Source of the DNA: Pseudohongiella sp.
GTDB taxonomy: Bacteria > Pseudomonadota > Gammaproteobacteria > Pseudomonadales > Pseudohongiellaceae
Reading direction: 5' to 3'
Assembly: GCA_030696315.1 (NCBI GenBank)
Contig: JAUYSM010000014.1
Coordinates: 1-50,628, forward strand
Length of the DNA stretch: 50,628 nt
Every line of letters starts with the position of its first letter. Position 1 is the stretch's first letter. A program made the position numbers and the translations under genes. This document shows, piece by piece, positions 1 through 10,810 of this stretch. The notes under the pieces were generated by a model, which was not told the DNA's origin, did not search any database, and worked only from the letters and a program-made list of their open reading frames with translations.

Positions 1-663
1 AAAGTGCTCATACATCGCCTGCACCATGGCCTCGCTGCCGTCCGGACCGCTCAACGCGGGTAATTCGAGTTCCGGCCCGCGCATAGACGGGGTAAAAACT
101 TTGCCATCTTCATTGAGCAATGCAGTCTGCCCCCACTGGGCTATCGGGCGGTGCTCATCAATCATGATGACCAATCCATCAGGCCAGACTCTGCGCACCA
201 TAGCGCGAGCCACCCATGGATTGAGCTCAAGCTCATCGCGCAGATCCTGTACATCAACCCCAAGAAAGCCGGATTCTGTGTATCGCGCGAGTACCATCCT
301 GACTTCTTGCTCCGTTACACGATGCAAGGGTGATTCCAGGCGAACGGTATTGATTGGCTTGTTTATTACCGGCCGATCAAAATCAGGGAGATTCAATGCT
401 GGCAATTGCTGTGCAAGCACCGCGATCGAATCAGAAATCACACCACGGTACTGATTGATAAAAATTCCACACAAGCCAATCACAGCTATCAGCAACAACC
501 ATCTGCCTAAACGTCGAGGACCTTTCTCATCAACCGCCGCATCCGTGACCTTACCTTCCGGCCGGACAGCATGGCGGCTTTCTGCACGAATGGGCGCGAA
601 GTCAATCGGTGACTCGTTGCCTTCGTTGTATGCAGAAAATGAACTCGTGCGACGCTCGCTCAT
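1..663 (-). CDS. ftsQ: Cell division protein FtsQ (partial, 3' end outside window)
   Basis: Bitopic inner-membrane protein of the divisome that bridges early proteins and the FtsW/FtsI septal synthase through FtsB and FtsL. The first 221 codons are present and the frame runs off the window edge. Visible parts are a hydrophilic cytoplasmic tail (about 1-50), one membrane helix (about 52-70, RWLLLIAVIGLCGIF) and a periplasmic POTRA domain starting near residue 82, with the conserved stretch around NPWVARAMVRRVWPDGL. The ATG at 661-663 overlaps the ddlB stop as ATGA, so translation is probably coupled. It is the most distal dcw gene in the window; ftsA and ftsZ would be expected next. The plus-strand open frames here are shadows. 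Confidence 0.93.
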   Translation of the reverse strand, partial: MSERRTSSFSAYNEGNESPIDFAPIRAESRHAVRPEGKVTDAAVDEKGPRRLGRWLLLIAVIGLCGIFINQYRGVISDSIAVLAQQLPALNLPDFDRPVINKPINTVRLESPLHRVTEQEVRMVLARYTESGFLGVDVQDLRDELELNPWVARAMVRRVWPDGLVIMIDEHRPIAQWGQTALLNEDGKVFTPSMRGPELELPALSGPDGSEAMVQAMYEHF

Positions 664-1631
664 GACTTGTTGCCACCCTCCTGCGATGTGCGCTGAAATT
701 GATCACCATCCAGAATACGCAGCACCAGTTCATCAAAACTGATACCCAGCGCTGCTGCTGACATTGGCACCAGGCTATGATCAGTCATGCCTGGCACGGT
801 ATTGATTTCAAGCAACCAGAATTTCCCGGACTGATCCTGCATGACATCGATGCGCCCCCAATCACGTGCATCCACCGCGTTGAACGCTTTCAGACAGATG
901 TCCGCCAACTCTTGCGTCTTTTCCTCACTTAAGGGGGCCGGGCAGAAGTACTGGGTGTCATTTGCAATATATTTGGCGTCGAAATCATAAAACTCATGAT
1001 GGGTACGCATTTCTATCGCCGGGAATACCTGACCATGAATGACAGGCACGGTAAACTCAGCACCAAAAATGCGCTGCTCAGCCATGATCTCGGCGTCATA
1101 CTCGCTGGCCTTTTCATAGGCAAGTTTTAGCTGCTCAGCGGTTTTAACCATGGACATCCCGATACTGGAGCCCTCATGAGCGGGCTTGACCACTACCTCT
1201 CCCAACGCCGCAATCAATGCAGACCAGTCAGTGTCTGCGCTCAGCAGACTGGAACGAGGTGTCGGCAACCCCAAGGACTGCCAGATCAGTTTGGTTTTGA
1301 TTTTGTCCATGCTCAGCGCAGAGGCAAGCACACCGCTGCCGGTGTAGGGAATCCGCATCAATTCCAGCATGCCCTGAAGCGTGCCATCCTCACCACCACG
1401 GCCGTGTAACATGTTAAAAATCTTGTCAACAGGCTCACTGGTCAGGCGCTCTACCAAGTGCTCGTCCACATCAATCGCAAAGGCGTCAACGCCACTGCGC
1501 AACAATGCCTGTAGCACTGCATTTCCACTCAGCAAAGAAATGCCACGCTCGGCAGAACTGCCACCCAACAGCACAGCAATCCTGCCGCTTGATGGTCTCT
1601 TTCCTGATTGATTGCGTTTGTTCTGAGTCAT
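660..1631 (-). CDS. ddlB: D-alanine--D-alanine ligase
   Basis: Cytoplasmic ATP-grasp enzyme joining two D-alanines to give the dipeptide that MurF adds to the peptidoglycan precursor. The 323 residues match the family length. The N-terminal domain has GGSSAERGISL (about 23-33), followed by MLHGRGGEDGTLQG (about 74-87), the ATP-grasp region with VVKPAHEGSSIGMS (about 147-160), and the C-terminal metal and substrate motif LLEINTVPGMTDHSLVP, whose Glu and Asn bind magnesium. Its ATG directly follows the murC stop codon and its own stop overlaps ftsQ, so it sits inside a tightly packed operon. No murB lies between murC and ddlB, as in Escherichia and Pseudomonas. Confidence 0.96.
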   Translation of the reverse strand: MTQNKRNQSGKRPSSGRIAVLLGGSSAERGISLLSGNAVLQALLRSGVDAFAIDVDEHLVERLTSEPVDKIFNMLHGRGGEDGTLQGMLELMRIPYTGSGVLASALSMDKIKTKLIWQSLGLPTPRSSLLSADTDWSALIAALGEVVVKPAHEGSSIGMSMVKTAEQLKLAYEKASEYDAEIMAEQRIFGAEFTVPVIHGQVFPAIEMRTHHEFYDFDAKYIANDTQYFCPAPLSEEKTQELADICLKAFNAVDARDWGRIDVMQDQSGKFWLLEINTVPGMTDHSLVPMSAAALGISFDELVLRILDGDQFQRTSQEGGNKS

Positions 1632-3083
1632 TTACACAAAACCTTGAGTAGCCAGAGTTCTGCACAACGCACCAACGCTGCCAGCCCCCTGTGTTATTAC
1701 AATGTCACCATCTCTCACCAGATCTCTGAGCACATCACGCACTTCTTCCTCTGTCTGCACAAACAGCGGATCAATACGCCCGCGCAATCGAATACTGCGG
1801 CACAAACTTCTTGAGTCAGCACCAGGAATTGCGTCCTCACCTGCGGAGTACACATCCAGCATCAACAAGACATCAACGTCGGACAATACCTTGACAAAAT
1901 CGTCATACAGATCTTTGGTGCGCGTGTACCGGTGTGGCTGGTAAATCATGACCAATCGCGCTTCCGGCCAGCCTGCGCGCAGCGCAGCAACGGTGGCAGC
2001 TACTTCGGTGGGATGATGACCGTAGTCATCCAGCAACATGATGCTGCCATCCTTTACCGGGAACATTCCTTGTGACTCAAACCGTCTGCCGACACCTTCA
2101 AATTTGGACAGACCGGTGCAGATGGCCTCATCACCGATGCCCTCATCTGTCGCCACAACAATAGCGGCCGCGGCATTTAATGCATTGTGTCGGCCCGGGA
2201 TACCCAGATCGATTTTTAAGGTAGCGTGTCCATCCGGCCTTATCACCTCGAAGCTGGTGAATTGCCTATGCTGACTTAAACCCACTATGCGATAGTCCGC
2301 TTTTTCAGAGAATCCGTAGGTGATCACAGGACGCGAAATTCTCGGCAGAATTTCCTCTATCACCGGATCATCGATACACAAAACCGCCAGTCCATAAAAC
2401 GGCAGATTGTGCAGGAATTCGATGAAGTAGCTCTTCAGCTTATTAAAGTCGCCGTCATACGAACCCATATGATCTGCATCGATATTGGTTACCACAGCAA
2501 CCATTGGCTGCAGATGAAGAAAGGACACATCACTTTCATCGGCTTCACACACCAGGTATCTGCTCTCACCCAAGCCAGCATTGGTGCCCGCACTGTTAAG
2601 CCGCCCACCAATTACAAATGTCGGCGCGAGTTTGGCTTCAGCAAAAACTGATGCAACCAGACTGGTTGTTGTGGTTTTTCCATGAGTGCCGGCAATGGCC
2701 ACGGAATGTCGGTAACGCATCAACTCACCCAGCATTTCTGCTCGCGGGATGATGGGCTTGCCTGACACTTTGGCTTGAACGAGTTCAGGGTTTTCGTGGT
2801 TGACGGCGCTGGAATACACCACCACATCTGCACTCAGAATATTGCGTTCATGGTGTCCAATAAACACCTGGGCGCCCATACCAACCAGACGCTCAGTTAC
2901 CGCGCTTGCCTTGATGTCGGACCCGGTAATTTTGTATCCCTGATTCAGCAATACTTCTGCTATTCCACACATGCCTGCGCCACCAATACCAACAAAATGG
3001 ATTGTCTTGATGCGACGCATTTCCGGAACCTGGTAGTAGCGTCCGGAGCTGTTAGTGATTACTCGAGCAGTCAAATCAGTCAT
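1632..3083 (-). CDS. murC: UDP-N-acetylmuramate--L-alanine ligase
   Basis: Cytoplasmic Mur ligase adding the first amino acid, L-alanine, to UDP-MurNAc. The 483 residues show the Rossmann glycine-rich motif [12 protein letters not shown] (about 32-43), the ATP-binding loop [10 protein letters not shown] (131-140), the central-domain motif [10 protein letters not shown], and the C-terminal DDYGHHPTE and YQPHRYTRT segments typical of MurC. The start ATG at 3081-3083 lies inside the end of murG (8 bp overlap), and the stop abuts ddlB. Gene order murG-murC-ddlB is standard for the dcw cluster. Confidence 0.97.
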   Translation of the reverse strand: MTDLTARVITNSSGRYYQVPEMRRIKTIHFVGIGGAGMCGIAEVLLNQGYKITGSDIKASAVTERLVGMGAQVFIGHHERNILSADVVVYSSAVNHENPELVQAKVSGKPIIPRAEMLGELMRYRHSVAIAGTHGKTTTTSLVASVFAEAKLAPTFVIGGRLNSAGTNAGLGESRYLVCEADESDVSFLHLQPMVAVVTNIDADHMGSYDGDFNKLKSYFIEFLHNLPFYGLAVLCIDDPVIEEILPRISRPVITYGFSEKADYRIVGLSQHRQFTSFEVIRPDGHATLKIDLGIPGRHNALNAAAAIVVATDEGIGDEAICTGLSKFEGVGRRFESQGMFPVKDGSIMLLDDYGHHPTEVAATVAALRAGWPEARLVMIYQPHRYTRTKDLYDDFVKVLSDVDVLLMLDVYSAGEDAIPGADSRSLCRSIRLRGRIDPLFVQTEEEVRDVLRDLVRDGDIVITQGAGSVGALCRTLATQGFV

Positions 3084-4176
3084 TACACATCTCCAGACAG
3101 ATGGCGCTTACTTTTTCACCTGCATCCGGGACAGCTTTGGATTGGGCTGCAGCGGCCATTGCGCGTAGTTGTGCAGGACTGTTAATCAGCCCGTTCAGTG
3201 TTTCTTTTAACAGTTCAACGGTCAGTGTATTTTGAGGTATCAAAACGGCTGCACCAGAATCCGCCAGCCAGTGGGCGTTGGCTGTCTGATGGTCATCGAT
3301 CGCATGAGGATATGGCACTAACAAAGATGGCAAACCAGCTACGGCTATCTCTGCCAGAGTGCCCGCGCCTGCGCGGCAAAGCACAATGTCTGCCCAGCCA
3401 TAGGCTTGAGCCATGTCAGTAATGAAGGGCACTATTTTGTGCTTACCGGCTATGTCGATACCGGCGTCTTCATAACTTGCCGAGGTGTCTTCAAACTTGT
3501 CTTTGCCCGTCTGGTGCCAGACATCGATCTGCAACGACGAGTCGGCTATCAGCTTGGGAATCAATTGATTGATTGCCGCAGCGCCAAGGCTTCCTCCAAG
3601 TACCAGAAGTCGCAAGGGGCGCTCGCCAGTGAAAGGCCTTAAACCCGCTATTTCATTGTTCGAGGCCATCGCTGCAATTTCAGAACGCACAGGATTGCCG
3701 GTATTTATGACGCGCGTAGAGCCAGGAAATGTGTGTGGAAACGCTTCCAGAACACGCTTCGCAAAAGGCCGTAACAATCGATTGCTGGTGCCAGCGATCG
3801 CATTCTGCTCATGAATCAGCAAAGGCTTTCGGAGTAGCCAGGCAGCCAGGCCACCAGGCCCGGTAACATAACCGCCCATACCCAAGACACAACATGGGTT
3901 GATATTGCGCAACAAGACAATCGCCTGCCATACAGATCGCAACAGCATAAATGGTGCACGCACCAGCGCCAGACGACCTTTGCCGCGCAAACCACTGACA
4001 CTGAGTCTGTTCAATCGAATGTCGGTATCGCGCAGCACGTCATTTTCCATTCCGCCGGGTGTGCCTAACCACTCCACGTGAACACCGTGTGCCTGCAATT
4101 GACGTGCAATTGTTAGCGCGGGGAAAATGTGTCCTCCGGTACCTGCTGCCATGATCAGAACTGTGTGATGAGTCAT
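3076..4176 (-). CDS. murG: UDP-GlcNAc:undecaprenyl-PP-MurNAc-pentapeptide GlcNAc transferase
   Basis: Peripheral membrane GT-B glycosyltransferase that converts lipid I to lipid II on the cytoplasmic face of the inner membrane. The 366-residue protein has the N-terminal glycine loop [14 protein letters not shown] (11-24), the G-loop [19 protein letters not shown], and in the C-terminal domain the nucleotide-sugar site [13 protein letters not shown] and the signature [12 protein letters not shown]. It overlaps ftsW by 4 bp upstream and murC by 8 bp downstream, consistent with coupled translation of lipid II enzymes. Confidence 0.97.
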   Translation of the reverse strand: MTHHTVLIMAAGTGGHIFPALTIARQLQAHGVHVEWLGTPGGMENDVLRDTDIRLNRLSVSGLRGKGRLALVRAPFMLLRSVWQAIVLLRNINPCCVLGMGGYVTGPGGLAAWLLRKPLLIHEQNAIAGTSNRLLRPFAKRVLEAFPHTFPGSTRVINTGNPVRSEIAAMASNNEIAGLRPFTGERPLRLLVLGGSLGAAAINQLIPKLIADSSLQIDVWHQTGKDKFEDTSASYEDAGIDIAGKHKIVPFITDMAQAYGWADIVLCRAGAGTLAEIAVAGLPSLLVPYPHAIDDHQTANAHWLADSGAAVLIPQNTLTVELLKETLNGLINSPAQLRAMAAAAQSKAVPDAGEKVSAICLEMCND

Positions 4177-5384
4177 TCTGCATGCTCCTCATCTGTCTGA
4201 TTCATGAGCTGACCAGTTTGCAGTTCGTAGTCGGCACGCAATAAGACGCCCATCATCAGGCAACTTATCAACAGACTGTTTCCGCCATAACTGAGAAACG
4301 GCAAGGTCAATCCTTTGGTGGGTAAAAGACCAGTGTTCACACCAAAATTGATGAATGTCTGCGTGGCAAACACCATCGCAATACCATAAGCGACATAGGC
4401 CACAAAGTACGCGCCTTGCTGCTCTGCTGCCCGACCAATATTCATCGCCTTGCCAATCAACGTGGCAAAAAGCAGCAGCACAATGACCACGCCGAGCAAA
4501 CCGGTTTCCTCTGCCACTATGGAAAGTACAAAGTCAGTATGTGCCTCCGGCAAGAAGTAGAGTTTCTGCAAACTGTTGCCCAGACCTACACCTGTCCATT
4601 CGCCGCGGCCAAAGGCGATGAGCGCTTGAGTCAACTGATAGCCTTCGCCATAAACATACTCGTCTGCCCACGGGTTGAGAAATGATGTCAACCGGCTGAT
4701 CACGTGGGGTTTCATGATGGCAAGTGATGCAACACCCGCGAAACTGATCATCATGATCAACACAAATCGATGTAAGCGCGCGCCCGCGAGGAACAACATG
4801 GTGAAGGTGGTAGCCATCAAAATGACCATGGCGCCATGGTCAGGTTCCAGATACAGCAGAACAACCAGCAACCCAAGAATACCCATAGGTTTCAAGAATC
4901 CTGCCCAATTGTTATGCACTTCTTCACGTCGTCGGGACAAGTACGCAGCCATGTAAAGAATCAAGAACAATTTGGTCATTTCAGACGGCTGCAATCGGTA
5001 GAACCCAAGGTCCAGCCACCGGGCACTTCCATTAACAACGGTGCCAACGCCAGGTATCAATATAACTGCCAATAACAGCCCTGCGACGATCAACAATATA
5101 TGGGAGATGCGGTACCATATTTTCATGCTGATGGTCAGAACAACAAAAATGATGATGAGACCAAGGCCAATAAAAAATACTTGCCGCTTAAAAAAGTACA
5201 ATGGGTCGTTGGCCAGGCTACTGCCCAGATCCATGGACGCCGACGTCATCATCACCAGCCCTATGCCCATCAAGGTCAGGGTAATCAGCCACAAAGTGTT
5301 GGGTGCTTGTATATGCCTCGCACCTGCAACACGTTCAGCGCCGCGGTTACGCGAGAATGGCGACTTGATCGAAAGAAGGCTCAT
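4173..5384 (-). CDS. ftsW: Septal peptidoglycan polymerase FtsW (SEDS family)
   Basis: Multi-pass SEDS glycosyltransferase that polymerises lipid II at the division site together with FtsI. The 403-residue protein has about ten hydrophobic helices. Family motifs include NGSARWLDLGFYRLQPSE, the EPDHGA segment, the extracytoplasmic loop with GLGNSLQKLYFLPEAHTDF, which holds the catalytic-site Asp of the family, and the C-terminal GLLPTKGLTLPFLSYGGNS. It overlaps murD by 4 bp at its start and murG by 4 bp at its end. FtsI is encoded in the same operon. Confidence 0.97.
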   Translation of the reverse strand: MSLLSIKSPFSRNRGAERVAGARHIQAPNTLWLITLTLMGIGLVMMTSASMDLGSSLANDPLYFFKRQVFFIGLGLIIIFVVLTISMKIWYRISHILLIVAGLLLAVILIPGVGTVVNGSARWLDLGFYRLQPSEMTKLFLILYMAAYLSRRREEVHNNWAGFLKPMGILGLLVVLLYLEPDHGAMVILMATTFTMLFLAGARLHRFVLIMMISFAGVASLAIMKPHVISRLTSFLNPWADEYVYGEGYQLTQALIAFGRGEWTGVGLGNSLQKLYFLPEAHTDFVLSIVAEETGLLGVVIVLLLFATLIGKAMNIGRAAEQQGAYFVAYVAYGIAMVFATQTFINFGVNTGLLPTKGLTLPFLSYGGNSLLISCLMMGVLLRADYELQTGQLMNQTDEEHAE

Positions 5385-6757
5385 ACCAGGGCCTCCACTG
5401 CCGCCGCAAACGCCCTGCCACGATGCGCAAAATCTTTAAACATGTCGTAACTTGCACATGCGGGCGATAACAGTACGGCATCACCGACTGCCGCACTTAA
5501 AAACGCCTCTTTTACAGCTTCTTCCATGGAAGTCGCCCGCATGATATCTACACGATGCTCGATGACATGCGCAATTTTGTCAGCGTCCTTGCCTATCAAA
5601 ACAACACGTTTTACAAAGCGATCCAGCGCGGGTAACAAAGCACTAAAGTCCTGCTCTTTGCCGACGCCGCCAGCGATCAAAACGATGTCGCCTGCCGTCC
5701 TTTCACCAATACCTTCAAGTGCAACCAGCGTCGCGCCGACATTGGTGCCTTTTGAGTCATTGTAGTAGTCAACGCCTTTGTAACGACGGACCAACTGACA
5801 ACGGTGAGGCAGCCCCGGGAATTCACGCAGAGTGTCCAGCATGGCGTCTGTCGGCAGCCCAACAGCGCGTCCCAGCATAAAGGCGGCCATCGCATTCGCC
5901 AGATTATGACGACCGGCAATTCTGATCTCACTAGCCGCAATCACCGGCTGCCCATCCACAGCCAGCCACGTCTGGCCTGCATGACTGACAACACTGGCAC
6001 CTTCTGCCGAAAAGTGATCGATTCCGTATGAACTTCTATGCGTGGATTGGGCTTGCACGTCGGGTGATGACCATGGCAATGATTCAGGCTCATCGCGATT
6101 GACTACGATGTGTTTGCACCCGTTAAAAATGCGCTGTTTGGCCGCCATATAGTCATGCATGCTGGCATAACGATCGAGATGGTCCTCGCTGATATTCAGA
6201 ATGGTGACAACGTCGGCATTCAGCTGCTGTGTTGTTTCCAACTGAAAACTTGAAAGCTCCAGAACATACAAATCCCGCTCGCCAGCACGCAATAGATCGA
6301 GTGCAGGCGTACTGGCACGACCATCAAGATTACCGCCGACCCCAACTTGCCTGCCAGCCTTGACGGCCATTTCCCCAAGCAACGTCACTACGGTACTTTT
6401 TCCATTGGACCCGGTTATGGCAGCAATTGGTGCTTTTGCTTCACGACTGAAGATATCGATATCACCCGTGACCGGAACACCGCTGCTGATTGCCTGCGCG
6501 ATTTCTGGCGTTTTAAGACTGATACCTGGGCTCAGCACAATCTCCGAGGCCTGCAGTAAACTTTCGATGCTGAATCCCCCGAGCTCGAGCTCAACCAATG
6601 GAAATTCCGCTCTGAATTCAGCAAGTGCTGGAGGGCTAAAGCGGCTGTCCATCACTCGAAACTGAATGTCCTTCGCAGCAAAATAGCGCGCGCAGGACAG
6701 CCCGGTCTGTCCCAGACCGACTATCACTTTTACACCGCTGCCATTTGCCGCCTTCAT
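5381..6757 (-). CDS. murD: UDP-N-acetylmuramoyl-L-alanine--D-glutamate ligase
   Basis: Cytoplasmic Mur ligase adding D-glutamate to UDP-MurNAc-L-Ala. The 458-residue protein shows an N-terminal Rossmann segment (VIVGLGQTGLSCARYF), the P-loop ITGSNGKSTVVTLLGEM, the NISEDHLDRY motif and the C-terminal YYNDSKGTN and LSPACASYDMF segments. The start is taken as ATG at 6757: a GGAG lies 6 nt upstream, while the longer frame would begin with TTG at 6769. The gap to mraY is short (about 43 bp), the longest break in the murE-to-ftsQ run. The stop overlaps ftsW. Confidence 0.95.
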   Translation of the reverse strand: MKAANGSGVKVIVGLGQTGLSCARYFAAKDIQFRVMDSRFSPPALAEFRAEFPLVELELGGFSIESLLQASEIVLSPGISLKTPEIAQAISSGVPVTGDIDIFSREAKAPIAAITGSNGKSTVVTLLGEMAVKAGRQVGVGGNLDGRASTPALDLLRAGERDLYVLELSSFQLETTQQLNADVVTILNISEDHLDRYASMHDYMAAKQRIFNGCKHIVVNRDEPESLPWSSPDVQAQSTHRSSYGIDHFSAEGASVVSHAGQTWLAVDGQPVIAASEIRIAGRHNLANAMAAFMLGRAVGLPTDAMLDTLREFPGLPHRCQLVRRYKGVDYYNDSKGTNVGATLVALEGIGERTAGDIVLIAGGVGKEQDFSALLPALDRFVKRVVLIGKDADKIAHVIEHRVDIMRATSMEEAVKEAFLSAAVGDAVLLSPACASYDMFKDFAHRGRAFAAAVEALV

Positions 6758-6800
6758 CTCAATCTCCAATGCTCTTTTCGTTGTTCTTAACCAATAACTT

Positions 6801-7883
6801 CTATCTCAGTTTCAGGGTCGCAAGCCCAAACAGTACCAACATCACAGTGATGATCCAGAAGCGCACAATGACACGCGGTTCTGGCCAACCTTTCAGTTCA
6901 AAATGGTGATGAATCGGTGCCATACGGAAAATTCGTTTTCCCGTCAGTTTGAATGAGGCCACTTGAAGAATGACCGATAAGGTCTCGGCTACAAAAATCC
7001 CGCCCATGATAAACAGTACAATTTCATGGCGAGCCACAACGGCTACAACGCCAAGCGCCGCTCCTAAAGCAAGCGCCCCCACGTCTCCCATGAATACTTG
7101 AGCTGGGTAAGTATTGAACCAAAGAAAACCAAGGCCTGCTCCAACCAGAGCCCCACAGAAAATGACCAGTTCGCCGGTTCCGGTTACAAAAGGAATACGC
7201 AGGTATTGAGAAAATTCGGCGTGTCCCGCCAGGTACGCTATTATCCCCAAGGCTCCGCCCACCATCACCGTTGGCAGAATCGCCAGACCATCCAGTCCAT
7301 CCGTCAGATTGACAGCATTACTGCTGCCAACAATCACAAAATAGCTGATCACAATGAACAGAATGCCGGTATCAATCGACACGTCTTTAAAAAATGGCAC
7401 GATGTAGGATGTTTGAACCGGATCAGTCGCGGTGAAATACAAAAACAAGGCAGCGCCCAAGCCAATCACCGACTGCCAGAGATACTTCCATTTAGCGGGT
7501 AATCCACGGGGATCTTTGCGAAAAACCTTACGGTAGTCATCAACCCAGCCCACCGCCCCAAACAGTAATGTTGTCAGCAACACCACCCACACATAGCTAT
7601 TGCGCAGATCGGCCCACAACAAGGTACTGGCTGCAATGCTGACCAGAATCAAGGCGCCACCCATTGTCGGGGTACCGGCCTTACTGAAATGGCTTTTGGG
7701 GCCATCATCACGTACGACTTGTCCGATTTTCTGCTGGCTCAGCTTTCGAATCATCCATGGGCCTATCATCAATGACAGAATCAAAGCCGTGAGAATGCCC
7801 ATGATGCCGCGCACGGTGATGTACTGTAGCACCGCGAATCCGCTTTCTATTGAGGTCAGATACTCTGCGAGTAGCAGCAACAT
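6801..7883 (-). CDS. mraY: Phospho-MurNAc-pentapeptide translocase MraY
   Basis: Polytopic inner-membrane enzyme transferring phospho-MurNAc-pentapeptide to undecaprenyl phosphate to make lipid I. The 360 residues contain about ten membrane helices. Diagnostic motifs are [18 protein letters not shown], the Asp pair in [34 protein letters not shown] and the [11 protein letters not shown] loop. The start ATG shares one base with the murF stop, so murF and mraY are translationally linked. Normal family length, no anomaly seen. Confidence 0.97.
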   Translation of the reverse strand: MLLLLAEYLTSIESGFAVLQYITVRGIMGILTALILSLMIGPWMIRKLSQQKIGQVVRDDGPKSHFSKAGTPTMGGALILVSIAASTLLWADLRNSYVWVVLLTTLLFGAVGWVDDYRKVFRKDPRGLPAKWKYLWQSVIGLGAALFLYFTATDPVQTSYIVPFFKDVSIDTGILFIVISYFVIVGSSNAVNLTDGLDGLAILPTVMVGGALGIIAYLAGHAEFSQYLRIPFVTGTGELVIFCGALVGAGLGFLWFNTYPAQVFMGDVGALALGAALGVVAVVARHEIVLFIMGGIFVAETLSVILQVASFKLTGKRIFRMAPIHHHFELKGWPEPRVIVRFWIITVMLVLFGLATLKLR

Positions 7884-9256
7884 TAATGACGTTCCTCTCT
7901 TTTTATTTTTTCCACAACTTCGTCCATGCCCGCACTGCGTGAGCCCTTCACCAGCGCCACAAATTCAGCTGAGAGCACTTGCTGGGCATGCGCTATCAAA
8001 CTGTTTTTATTCTCGAAATGCACGGCGCCGTCGCCAAACGCAGCGGCTGTTGCGGCGCTTGCTTTGCCGACAACCCATAAATTGTTAACACCCTGGGACT
8101 TGGCAAATTCTCCAAGTGCATGATGTGACGCTTCGGTCAACTCACCTAACTCAGCCATGTCACCTGCAATCAGCACGCTGTCCAATCCTGCCGAGCGAGC
8201 AGTTTGCTGAAGCACCGCGATCGCTGCTTTAAAGGAGGATGGACTGGCATTGTATGAGTCATCAATCAGGCGCGAACCGTTTATGCCGGCCATCCTGTTC
8301 AGTCTTCCGTCGACTGCATGTGCGGATGCCAATGCCGCCTGCGCATCCTGAAGTGAGGCACCTGCCTCCATTGCCAGAGCGGCTGCGGCCGTCGCATTAC
8401 ACACATTGTGTAGGCCCGGCAGAGGCAGCTCGCACTCAACAGATCCAAGCGGTGTTTGTAAAATGAAGCGGCTGCTATCACTGTTGGAGTCAATAATCTG
8501 TGCGCGATAGTCTGCATTGGCTTTGCCGCTGCCTGAGAAACTCACACATCGGCGATTGCCCGCCCGTTGTTGCCAGACTGAAAAGTGTGGATCATCCGCG
8601 TTCAAAATTACTGTGTGCGTCGAGGGCGCGGAGTCAATGATTTCACCCTTGCCACTGACCACACCTTGCAAACCACCAAAGCCTTCAACATGAGTCTCTG
8701 CAGCGTTGTTCAGCAGCACGATGTGCGGATCTGTGATACGCGTGCCCCAGGCAATTTCCCCACGCGCGTTGGCACCCAGCTCTATCACCACCCGCTCATG
8801 TGTCGCATTGATCTCAAGCAGCATTTTTGGAGCGCCGATACTGTTATTCAGATTGCCACGCGTCACAAGCGTACAAAATTTTCTGGCAAGAATTGCGCCG
8901 GTCAATTCCTTCACAGTTGTTTTGCCTTGACTGCCGGTAATGGCAACAACACTGGCAGTGCTGCGGGCTCGGTTGATATTCGCAAGCCAACCCAATGCCT
9001 GTACGGTATCGCGCACCACCAACTGCGGAATCTGGACAGACTGAGCTTCGCTGACTATCGCTGCAGCAGCCTGTTGATGCGCCGCGACCTCTACAAATTT
9101 ATTGCCGTCAAAGTGGTCGCCTACGAGGGCAACAAAAAGGTCGCCAGAGACTGTTGTTCTGGTATCCGTGTTCACGTTGTCAAACTCAACATCGGTGCCA
9201 ATCAGTTTGGCTGGCATATAGGCAAACAGTTTGCTCAGAGCGATACGGCCGATCAT
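7883..9256 (-). CDS. murF: UDP-MurNAc-tripeptide--D-Ala-D-Ala ligase
   Basis: Last cytoplasmic Mur ligase; it attaches the D-Ala-D-Ala dipeptide made by Ddl. The 457 residues show the N-terminal substrate domain with [18 protein letters not shown], the P-loop [14 protein letters not shown] (about 104-117), [11 protein letters not shown], and the C-terminal ligase domain with [14 protein letters not shown]. It overlaps murE by 4 bp and mraY by 1 bp. This places the dipeptide adder directly between the diaminopimelate ligase and the translocase, as in most proteobacteria. Confidence 0.96.
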   Translation of the reverse strand: MIGRIALSKLFAYMPAKLIGTDVEFDNVNTDTRTTVSGDLFVALVGDHFDGNKFVEVAAHQQAAAAIVSEAQSVQIPQLVVRDTVQALGWLANINRARSTASVVAITGSQGKTTVKELTGAILARKFCTLVTRGNLNNSIGAPKMLLEINATHERVVIELGANARGEIAWGTRITDPHIVLLNNAAETHVEGFGGLQGVVSGKGEIIDSAPSTHTVILNADDPHFSVWQQRAGNRRCVSFSGSGKANADYRAQIIDSNSDSSRFILQTPLGSVECELPLPGLHNVCNATAAAALAMEAGASLQDAQAALASAHAVDGRLNRMAGINGSRLIDDSYNASPSSFKAAIAVLQQTARSAGLDSVLIAGDMAELGELTEASHHALGEFAKSQGVNNLWVVGKASAATAAAFGDGAVHFENKNSLIAHAQQVLSAEFVALVKGSRSAGMDEVVEKIKREERH

Positions 9257-10806
9257 GGCTGCACCTCTTTGACATGTTCAGATTGGGTCTCAGAACTTCG
9301 TTGTCGCAACGCCAGTCGAACCTGGGCAACATCGCTGAACATCAAGCGGTGCCCGCCAATATCCTGATAATTCTCGTGGCCTTTACCTGCGACCAGCACC
9401 ACATCCCCAATGTCAGCGCCTGCAATTGCAATCCGTATCGCAGCTTCACGATCACGTTCGACAATCACCTGGTCACGTTTGCTAAAACCAAACATGATTT
9501 GCCTGACGATATCATCCGCATTTTCAAGCCTCGGATTGTCGTCTGTGACAACTACCTTGTCAGCAAGCGATTCTGCCACTTCAGCCATCAGCGGCCGCTT
9601 GCCCTGATCTCGATTACCACCGCAACCAAATACACACCAGACTTTGCCAGTGGTGTGTTGACGGACAGCCTCAAGCGCACTTTTCAGACCGTCAGGTGTG
9701 TGGGCATAGTCAACCACTGCCGTGACGCCGCACTCAGAACCTACAACAGCCATACGACCATCAACGGCATGCAACTGAGAGGCTGCCTTTAGAACTGCGT
9801 CCAGTTGAAACTCACCTGGCAAAGTCATGACAGCGCATACTGCCGCCAGTAAATTGCTTAAATTGAACGCACCTAACAATTGACTTGTAATCACGCCTTC
9901 CCCCCACGGGGTGGTCAGGACCGCATCAAAACCATCTGCGCGAAAACTCAACTGGCTTACGTGCACATTGGCGAGACGGTTGTGAATACTGAACGTGAAA
10001 CTTCGGGCACAACGAGGCAATGCGTTTAACATCACTGCGGCATGGCTGTCGTCCATATTAACGATGCCAATCTTCAAGGTTGCACTTTCAAACAGCCGAC
10101 GTTTGGACTCGGCATAAGCTGCCATGGTGCCGTGATAATCAAGATGATCGCGTGTCAGGTTGGTAAAAATGGCCGTATGAAAATCTACGCCATTCAAACG
10201 ATGTTGGTGCAAGCCCTGAGAGGACGCTTCCATGGCAACAAATTTGGCTTGTTTACCTTGTAAATCAGCCAACGCACCTTGCAGCGCCAAAGCGTCAGGT
10301 GTTGTGAATCCGGTATCCTTGAGCTCGGGGTAGACACCGTAACCCAATGTACCAACTACCCCGCAGGTCTGGTTCAGCTTTACAAGCATCTGGGCGATGA
10401 ACTGAGTACAGCTGGTTTTTCCATTGGTCCCGGTAACGCCAATGACTGCCATATGCTGGCTTGGGTGCTGATAGAATCTGGCTGCAATATCGCCAAGTTT
10501 TGCGCGCAAGCCAGACACAGCAATAATCGGTACACCACCAGACCAGCTGATCCCCTGCCAACTATCGCCTTCATCAGCCAACACTGCCGCGGCGCCATTT
10601 TGTACAGCCAGATCAATATAGTCGCGCGCGTCATGATTTTTGCCGAACAAGGCGCAAAACAGTTCACCCGCCTTTACCTTGCGACTGTCTAACTGCAAAC
10701 CAGTCACACATACCGAGAGATAGCTGGCCTCTGGCCCGCTATCAGCAACCCAGGGAATCAATGTTCCCAAGGTGATCGAGCATGTTGTCTGTGCGGCAGT
10801 ATTCAT
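9253..10806 (-). CDS. murE: UDP-MurNAc-L-Ala-D-Glu--meso-diaminopimelate ligase
   Basis: Mur ligase adding the third residue of the stem peptide. The 517 residues include the P-loop IGVTGTNGKTSCTQF (about 122-136), the TTPDALALQ substrate segment, FTNLTRDHLDYHGTM with the carbamylated-lysine region just after (ESKRRLF), and the C-terminal motif DDNPRLE. The DNPR sequence is the family signature for meso-diaminopimelate rather than lysine, so Gram-negative-type peptidoglycan is expected. It follows ftsI by 4 bp and overlaps murF by 4 bp. Confidence 0.96.
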   Translation of the reverse strand: MNTAAQTTCSITLGTLIPWVADSGPEASYLSVCVTGLQLDSRKVKAGELFCALFGKNHDARDYIDLAVQNGAAAVLADEGDSWQGISWSGGVPIIAVSGLRAKLGDIAARFYQHPSQHMAVIGVTGTNGKTSCTQFIAQMLVKLNQTCGVVGTLGYGVYPELKDTGFTTPDALALQGALADLQGKQAKFVAMEASSQGLHQHRLNGVDFHTAIFTNLTRDHLDYHGTMAAYAESKRRLFESATLKIGIVNMDDSHAAVMLNALPRCARSFTFSIHNRLANVHVSQLSFRADGFDAVLTTPWGEGVITSQLLGAFNLSNLLAAVCAVMTLPGEFQLDAVLKAASQLHAVDGRMAVVGSECGVTAVVDYAHTPDGLKSALEAVRQHTTGKVWCVFGCGGNRDQGKRPLMAEVAESLADKVVVTDDNPRLENADDIVRQIMFGFSKRDQVIVERDREAAIRIAIAGADIGDVVLVAGKGHENYQDIGGHRLMFSDVAQVRLALRQRSSETQSEHVKEVQP

Positions 10807-10810
10807 CAGT

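Noticed and set aside
26-742. Plus-strand open frames at the left edge (142, 60 and 95 codons)
   Set aside because: They are antisense to a well-conserved ftsQ frame that reads through the whole interval; no family resemblance.
8585-9367. Long plus-strand frame (260 codons)
   Set aside because: Antisense to murF and murE; composition is typical of a shadow frame and no motif is recognisable.
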